From assembly GCA_000469685.2 (NCBI GenBank), contig LS997562.1:39124845-39188844 (forward strand): 64,000 nt of DNA, given 5' to 3'. This stretch comes from Haemonchus contortus (Eukaryota; Nematoda; Chromadorea; Rhabditida; Trichostrongylidae). Under the pieces are notes generated by a model, which was not told the origin of the DNA, ran no database searches, and worked only from the letters and a program-made list of their open reading frames with translations. Made by a program: the position numbers and the translations under genes. Below, in pieces: positions 52,070 to 64,000 of the stretch (the first letter of the stretch is position 1; each line of letters begins with the position of its first letter).

Positions 52070-53691
52070 TTGACCTTGGCTACTGAGATGAACCAAAAGT
52101 CCGATGTCAATTCAAAGTTGTCAAAATTTGTGGATGGATTTTCTCAAAGTTTCAAAACCTTAGGCTCTGGAAGAAATGGTGTTTCAAAACATAAATTGTC
52201 AGTGCCAAGTTTGTCCAAACCATCTTTTCCAAATTTTGGAAATGATTACCGACCAGAGCGCGTGAACGAATTAACTCTTAAGTGAACGTCCTGCGCTGAG
52301 ACCGGTTTTAAAAATCTCTTTCTGAGAAATACGCAAACAGCAGACGACTCGAATCGTAGTGTTCCTGCAAAAGCACCGTTTCAATGGAGTAATGAGCCTT
52401 GAAAAGCAGCAAGTGACTTCTGCAAAATAATGCTCACCCCAATATTGACTAGGGCCCTCGCGTTTGTAAGAGAGCGCAGACAGCGCGAGCAGTGTGGATT
52501 GGACGGCAATGCTTCCGCTATTCGGGTAGCAAACGATTTTTCAAAAAAAAAATCAACGAAATCATACAGAACTGAAAATCATTTCAATGGCATACGATTG
52601 ACTCAAACCATTCAGAAAAAGTCGAGCACGTGGCGTATCCGAAAAAATCGACCAACGCATATCACCATGCCCTTTATTGTTTCATCTCGTTGCAGATGCC
52701 AGCTGTCTGATGTGTTTGCATGTTTTTTATACTGATTATTGATCCGAAAGTGCAATAAACTTTCGGCAACTGGTTCCTGTCCGTTTAGAACTACCACTAC
52801 AACGTATCATTAAGTGTTATTGCTTTGTAAACGCCTGGAATCTACCATTGGCCTTTTCCAGTGAAGTTTATTCACCATTTGGGCGAGCTGCCATAAAAGT
52901 GCTCCATATTGAATCGATGCTTCGATGTTAAACGCCTTCATTCGCTGTCCTTCCCATCTGTGAGATAGTCACATCAACTTATACTATCTATTAAGTAACA
53001 GTAGGATTTCTACTCTTACCTAAACCTCTACTAGTCAAACTACTGCTGTCAGGAGATTATTGCCAGCTCTTCGATGCCCTTGCTTGGATATCAACTCTCA
53101 TTCTCCTGAGGAAAAGCCACGTCGACGTAGTTATTGCATTTCCCGCTATTTTTTGGATTGATTTCAATCTAATTTTGACGGAATCGATCGGATTTTTTAT
53201 TTGTTATCAAATTTTTACTTAGCCTCTTATTCGCCTAGCCGTTCTATGAAGAAAATATTCAGCCATATTCACAGTCAACTATCTGTCAAAGCATAAAGAG
53301 TCTATTTCGATCAGGAAAGCTACGCTTCATTGATCAGGTGTGAGCGGGAGCTTTCTGGTTGGAAGGTTGAGAAAGATTTCACTGAGGGAATACCTAAAGT
53401 CGTTGTGATCAGTACGTCTCCCTCTTGAAAGTTGAAATCCGGCACATCTATAACATATATGTGTCCCAATTTCTAAACTTGACCGCCTTCAGAAAAAGGG
53501 AACGTCCGGTTCTATCGTGGATGAAGCTAGGTCATGTCGTACACGGCGCAGTCCACTGCGACCTTGAGATGGACGAGTTCGATCGTGTAAGGTTGCGGTT
53601 TGAATTATTTTCCCGCACTCGGACATTTGAATACAACATCAGTGCTGCAGCCGGCTCTCCACGTTTCTGTTATGGAATCTTCTTCAACTAA
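52070..53691 (+). CDS. Unresolved gene candidate, several coding-like exons
   Basis: Segments with coding-like codon use: 52091-52282 (from ATG; SVPSLSKPSFPNFGNDYRP, donor AA|GTGAAC); about 52,855-52,927 after TTTTCCAG (VYSPFGRAAIKVLHIESMLR), which joins the first in phase; about 53,302-53,411 (SYASLIRCERELSGWKVEK), ending near a GTACGT donor; and 53,493-53,691 after GCCTTCAG (SWMKLGHVVHGAVHCDLEMD ... CYGIFFN stop). I could not join all of them in one frame, so at least one boundary or exon is wrong, or the gene is damaged. No family recognised. Confidence 0.35.
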
Positions 53692-54263
53692 CTGCCTTAC
53701 TGCCTCAAACTCTAACCTCTGTATTTCCTAAATGAAAAAACTGTTTTCTCTTTATTCTACTGCACTTTGCCTCTTCTACAAGCAAATCTCATTGATTTCT
53801 TGGTGGCGCGTTCAAAGTCGCGTTCAAATACCCGCGCGCGGGAAAGTAATTCAAATACTCCGTTCTTTGGTACGGAGACGAATAGTGAAAAACTTTGATT
53901 GGCATTTTTCCCATTGTAGTTTTTCCAGTCAGAGGGGTGGAGCCCGGTAAGAAAATGTGCCCTTTCGGTAAATGTCTGCTTTTGAAGGAAAATCTCATTC
54001 GCTATTTGTAAAAAGTAGATTTCCGGCTTATTCAATGGACGTATACTGATTGCCAAGTTACTAAGTAGACCTTTACCCTTTCCTTTCCTGATAAATGCGA
54101 AAAACGGCATAATAGAGTGTAGGGCGTACAGATACAGTAATAAATACTGAATTTCCGCCGTTTGCATTTGACATTTGTTTTCAATTTCATCTGAGCACGT
54201 CGATACTACAATTATATAGGTACGAGATTAGAAAAGATCCAATAGCGAGACATTCAGGTAAAA

Positions 54264-59287
<5,024 letters not shown>

Positions 59288-59817
59288 TGAGTTATTGTAG
59301 CATTTGTCAGAGACCGTCCTCTTGATCTAAGATTCCCTTTTGACATTATTTGGCTTTGATCGAATACCTTTACATCTACTAAATGTAAAGCAGAAGAAAA
59401 ATAGAGCACTCGTCAGGAATATCGTGTAGCCTTTGCCTATGTCGAATTCTACCCAGTCCCGTTCCTGCCCAACCCATTGCTCAGTATCGTGGAGAGTTTT
59501 ATGAATGTAGGGTGAATATTAATTGGTCCAAATGATTGTGAAAATGAAAAGGACTTACCTCAAGGAGCTTAATCCAATCCAATTATATAGATCTAATATG
59601 ACACCAGCTCCTTTCACGAGTGTTAGAAGTCCTCATTCGGCTGACGTGCTCACTGTGGGATATCCGTCCGATCCCCCCTTCGGAATCCTGAGATGCAGAA
59701 TTTCACTTCTCTAATTTGTTGTTTATAGTCATTAAATGTTTTTTATGACCCGTTATTATTACTTATTTATTAATATCTATTGAGTACAAGGATATTTTAA
59801 TAATTATGAGTCACCTA

Positions 59818-60325
59818 CAGTAGCGCTCAAAAGTATTCGGCGAAATGCTTTTTCAGTTACAATTTTCAGTCGTAACTTCTTTCCTACTGGATCTAATCAA
59901 ATGAAATTTCAATATGTGTAGCATTGATGTAGTGTGAATATTTACCACTATTAACCTGCAATCTGATCATGCTCCATATATCCAAAAAGGCTTGAAGAAA
60001 AAATCATATGGAAGTACGAATGGTGGTCCTTCTAGAAGTGCTTTCCTTTTTGCCATGTCTTAAGGGTACGAGCACTAATGTCGAACCCAGAAGAGAAGAA
60101 AAACGTACATAAGGACGGAATAACTGCAGTCGTCACAAACTTGCTTTCAGCACAGTCTACAAATGCCTCCCCCCTAGCATGTGGATATGGCTGTTTTGCA
60201 ATTAAGTAGTATTGGACAGTGTTAAATATGCTTCAGCTAAACATATCAAACTTTCATGTGATTTGCTCCACTGGGAAAAAAGTTACGGCAAGTCAAAGTT
60301 GGCCGAATACTTTTGAGCGCTACTG
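59818..60325. mobile_element. Tc1/mariner-type MITE
   Basis: A 508-base element with perfect 24-base inverted termini opening CAGTAGCGCTCAAAAGTATT and flanked by TA on both sides (59816-59817, 60326-60327). Internal frames are short and show no transposase. It is a non-autonomous element that would rely on a transposase encoded elsewhere. Confidence 0.88.
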
Positions 60326-63300
60326 TATGTTATTCATGAACTACCGCTCGATACAATACGGGGAGTTTCAAAAAAAGTGTGCTCAAATTAAAATGACTAT
60401 AAAAATATTTCTTATGAATATTGATACAAGTCTCGACCTACAGAAGAAAGTGTAAGGAAGGAAATCATTTATTTATTCGTTGCTTGTCAGCTTCATGTGC
60501 TTATACGCAGGCATTAAATAAATGAAAATTCAAATTTACGAATGTGATTGTCGAAACATTGCCCAAACAAGGCTGATAATCTGGAGTCGTGAACGTCAAG
60601 GAGAAACAACTGGGTTTCGAAAAGAGAGAGTTTGTCCTGATAGATTTATGAAAAACCGAAAACGCCATGGAAAATTGGACTTCGCCCGATCCCAGAGACA
60701 AATCGAAGTAGATGAAACAGTTCAAATGCGAACAAGAAGAAAATCACAAGAAAGGTTAGTGAGGAACACGGACATCCACTAACTTGAAAAAAAGGCAAAT
60801 GTCGGAAATCTACAGCTGATACGCATAGAAATTTCTACAACAAATGGCTTGGGAGACACAAATCACATCTTTTGCGCCCCACCGATCTTGAAGGGCTTTT
60901 GTGGGTGAATGATACCAGCCTCGTCTGGGCGATGACGATCATATTTGACCATTTGGAAAGATTTGACCTATCCGTCACTAACACTTGCCTTCTGTAATTC
61001 AACCGTGAAACTTTCCTCTATGTTTGTAAATATTATTTTCACAATCATTTCAATAGGCAGTGAGTTTTCCGAGAAATGAGGCATGGAACGAATACAATTT
61101 ATGATTATATTTTTGTTACTTCCTTTCTAAGGATCACCTCGAAAAGCTAGGCTCTTGTGATCCTCGGCTATTTACAAGCCTAGTGAACCACAAGAGTATC
61201 ATCATCTCCAACTAATACTGTCATCGGTAACAAAAAACATTAATTAAAAACGAATTCTTAATAAATATTCGCAGATTATTGCTTTCACCCGAAATGAGAT
61301 TAATACTTTATCGATACTAATTATTTGCTCTTTGCGATGGTACAGTGGCAAGTGCTGAACTATCACACACATATGGTCACGGGTTCGAATCCTAAATTGG
61401 CACTACATAGGCCACATTCACATTCAATGTGCTGCTGTGATCCTTAATAGGAGTCGAATGCGGGGCGCATCACTCGGACGGGATTGATTAATGCTCAAAG
61501 ACATTGATTTATTTACTTATTTATTCAGTCAGACTTTTACATTATAGTATTATACACACATTTTCTATTATTATTACCATAATTGTTACTATTTCATTTA
61601 TTTTTACTTTACACATTTAGTTCAGTACTATTCATTATTTATTATTTTATTAGAAATATTTACGGTTGTCATTCACCACTCGCTGGTTTGTACTATTATA
61701 TTTTTTCACCCATTCTATCTGATACTGTTCAATTTTCGTTTTAAAACCTGATTTTCAGTATGGAAGGACATCCAGAGGATCCATTCGCCCTGGAAAGGAA
61801 ACATTGAGCCACAGCTTCGGAGCGCAATCCTGTCAATTCTGCCCTCTGCTTCATTGACAACTGTTGTACTGATCCGAATGATAACTCTTATCAGAAACCG
61901 TACTTTGAATCCGATTGATTCTTTGCCGGCCGGCTGTGAACAAATGAACACTGCAATCTGTCATATCATATGAAGGGTTTTTATGAATTCGTTGTTGTGC
62001 CATTGTTCTTCGTCTTATCGAACACTGCTGGGGTGGTGAGACGAACGGGTTCCCCACAAAGAAAAAAGGGGGAATCCTCGTGAGCAATTGTGTCGTATCA
62101 GGTAGTAATAGTGAATAGCTGTAGGAAAAAAACCGACAGTTGTTCGTCAATTCTGCAGATAGGCCTAACCATGAGGAGCTTCAAAATAAACTTAAAATTC
62201 CGTTAGAGCGTTTTGGCCGGCGAGCGAAGTATAGCCATTAATTGCGAGCTTATAACTCTAAATATTACCCCACAACCTTTTCTGGGCTGATAGCCTTATA
62301 GAGTGGTTCTCTACCTACTGATTATCGCAGTTGAATATGTTATAGTTTTGATGCCCGTTCTAGTCCAACTGAGTCTCTCTACTCACCTGTGCCCCCTCTG
62401 AAGAAGCATGACTCGGATGAAGTCGACCTTGCCAACACAATCGCCCCCACCTCAATGATACCCCCTTCCTGCTAACCTCTCCGAGTATGAGTAAGCCGTG
62501 CTCATCGCTTCCTGCGATCCGCTCGCCTGTCGCGATTCTTAGCCCGCTGCCAAGGCTGCCCTACCGATCTAGTCCAGCGCCGGACATAGCTTCCCGAGCC
62601 GTGGTGACTTTTTGTTTACTGTCACCCCAACCAACTTTTTAGAGTATGCTACCCACCTTTGTACCACGTGGTCAGGAAACTACTGGAACGAGATTAAACA
62701 CTCCAAGAGAGGGTGCGCTATGTAAACTGCCATCGACCGGTTCCACATCACGTGGTGGAGGAACTCGACTGAAGTGAGTCCAAGCTGATAATAACGGAGA
62801 ACGTTCACGTTCCTATCGACTTATTGAATACGAAGAAGGAGGTTACGTGCAAAGGCCAATTGCCTGGGCTTGGTGATAAAGCAATAAATATGGAAATGAA
62901 TGTCAATTGCAGTCTTCGATCCATTGTGGAAGTGACCGCCTCCTTTACTGTAGTGAAACAATGCTATTAGAAATGGCTGGTGTCTACAGGAATGCTGTCT
63001 ATTCAAGAGCCTTCTGTCAATAAATCATAAAAATGAGTGCTTTTGATTTGTGGTGTTGAAGCACGTGGCTGCTTTCGACAAACTTAACGTTGAGCAGAAT
63101 CCACCCGTCTTGTGGGCCAAACTAGTATGGGAGCGATCCTGCTTTTCTGAAAAAAGGGCGCCTGTTGCATACCAAAGCGAATTGACCACTGCTAAATAAA
63201 GATTTTATCTGGGATACAATTTCCTAAATGGATAAAACCATCAGAGGCCTCAAAAAATAATAAAACGAATAAAAAATGATAAAACTTGGAGTTTCTCATG

Positions 63301-64000
63301 GGATTTACCGATCGATTAATGGGCGTTCAAGCTTTTTCCTTCATACGGAACCATATGGGCATCCATTTCGTCAGATCCCAGAACATCTGAGCTGACTAAG
63401 CCCTCCGCACTTGGAGCGCATAATAAGTTTTGTATAAACCGAGGTAGGGGTCGATTTCTTAATCCTCCAAGACTGATCCCCAAGTACGAACGACCTGGTC
63501 AGCTCAGGCGATCCGGGTTCTAACGACAGCATCCCACTTGTGGCACTTGGCCTAACCCCACTTTTGCCGTAAACAAAGTATAAAGTCACAACCAGCGAGA
63601 ATGTCGCTTCGATGAAAGATTACGTGACCGTTCCCACGTTTCGTACAACAGCCGTGACCAATCTTAGTTACAGTGGGATGGCTGTTATTTAAAGTTATCA
63701 AACCAACAACATGTGCGTTCAGGGTCATACGAAGGTTATTGGCCTTCGATTCTGCTTACGTTTCAGGAGGTACGGTTTTCTTCTACTTGCAACTACTGTA
63801 ATCAGATATTTGATCTAGTAAACTGGTAACATAAAGGGCGTTAGAAAGATACCATGAAACGATATTTGTTCTGAAAAAAAAATTTATAATCGATATAGGT
63901 AGTTTAGGTCTGAATTCGAAAAATTTTTTCAAAAATTCATCTAAAATGAAGAACAAGCTAGGAAGTGCATGGATATGCATATGTATGTGTGTGCATGCTT
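60326..64000. other. Intergenic, no gene seen
   Basis: Apart from a SINE at 61.4 kb and a possible SINE-body fragment near 60,915-60,965, I found no exons supported by splice sites and homology. The 86-codon frame at 60,522 is charged but has no recognisable domain. Confidence 0.4.
61338..61505 (+). repeat. Short tRNA-derived SINE copy
   Basis: A-box-like 'gtggcaagtgctgaactatc', B-box 'cacgggttcgaatcc', then directly the tail 'tgctgctgtgatccttaata' and 'gggattgattaatgc'. The central 'ggtaccag' body is missing, so this is an internally deleted copy. Confidence 0.7.

Noticed and set aside
61338..61410. Functional tRNA gene
   Set aside because: Same reasoning: a SINE head followed directly by the family tail.

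Overview
The window is nuclear DNA of a clade V nematode, most likely a strongylid or hookworm-type worm. This rests on small exons with AG|GTAAG donors and TTTCAG-type acceptors, introns from about 55 bp to several kb, acceptor-like sites directly before start codons (consistent with spliced-leader trans-splicing), orthologues of C. elegans genes, and dispersed tRNA-derived SINEs and mariner elements. The species cannot be named from sequence alone. The gene models were assembled by hand: splice sites were chosen so that reading phase is kept and the protein matches its family.

Layout. 1-2,109: intergenic, ending in the ceh-2 3' UTR. 2,110-9,757 (-): an EMX/ceh-2 homeobox gene with four exons and a 5.5 kb intron. 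9,758-13,690: gene-poor, with a SINE. 13,924-20,524 (-): a complete 25-exon AP-3 adaptor beta subunit. 20,864-26,334 (-): TFIID subunit TAF5, with a mariner in one intron and a foldback element in another; spacing suggests taf-5 and apb-3 may form an operon. 26,456-26,950: a long GC-rich palindromic element in the divergent promoter. 27,991-33,089 (+): a nuclear-type gene that I cannot name with confidence (BEN/LIN-14-like at best), with a mariner in its last intron. 33,100-35,069: gene-poor.

35,070-45,181 carries four minus-strand genes head to tail: PEN-2 (gamma-secretase), a tamalin/GRASP-like PDZ scaffold, a LETMD1-like mitochondrial protein and an NAA60-like N-terminal acetyltransferase. 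45,182-54,263 is mostly non-coding. It holds a degraded coding-like patch, a SINE, a GT microsatellite with an adjoining ~145 bp minisatellite, and an unresolved plus-strand gene candidate (52,070-53,691). 54,264-59,287 (+) is an aldo-keto reductase with an intact catalytic tetrad. 59,818-60,325 is a Tc1/mariner-type MITE, and the rest to 64,000 is gene-poor apart from another SINE.

The genes belong to unrelated cellular processes: transcription, vesicle sorting, intramembrane proteolysis, mitochondria, protein acetylation and redox metabolism. I see no clustered new system. The points most worth a second look are the candidate operons, the unnamed nuclear gene, the LETMD1 optional intron, the GC-AG intron in apb-3, and the repeat structures.
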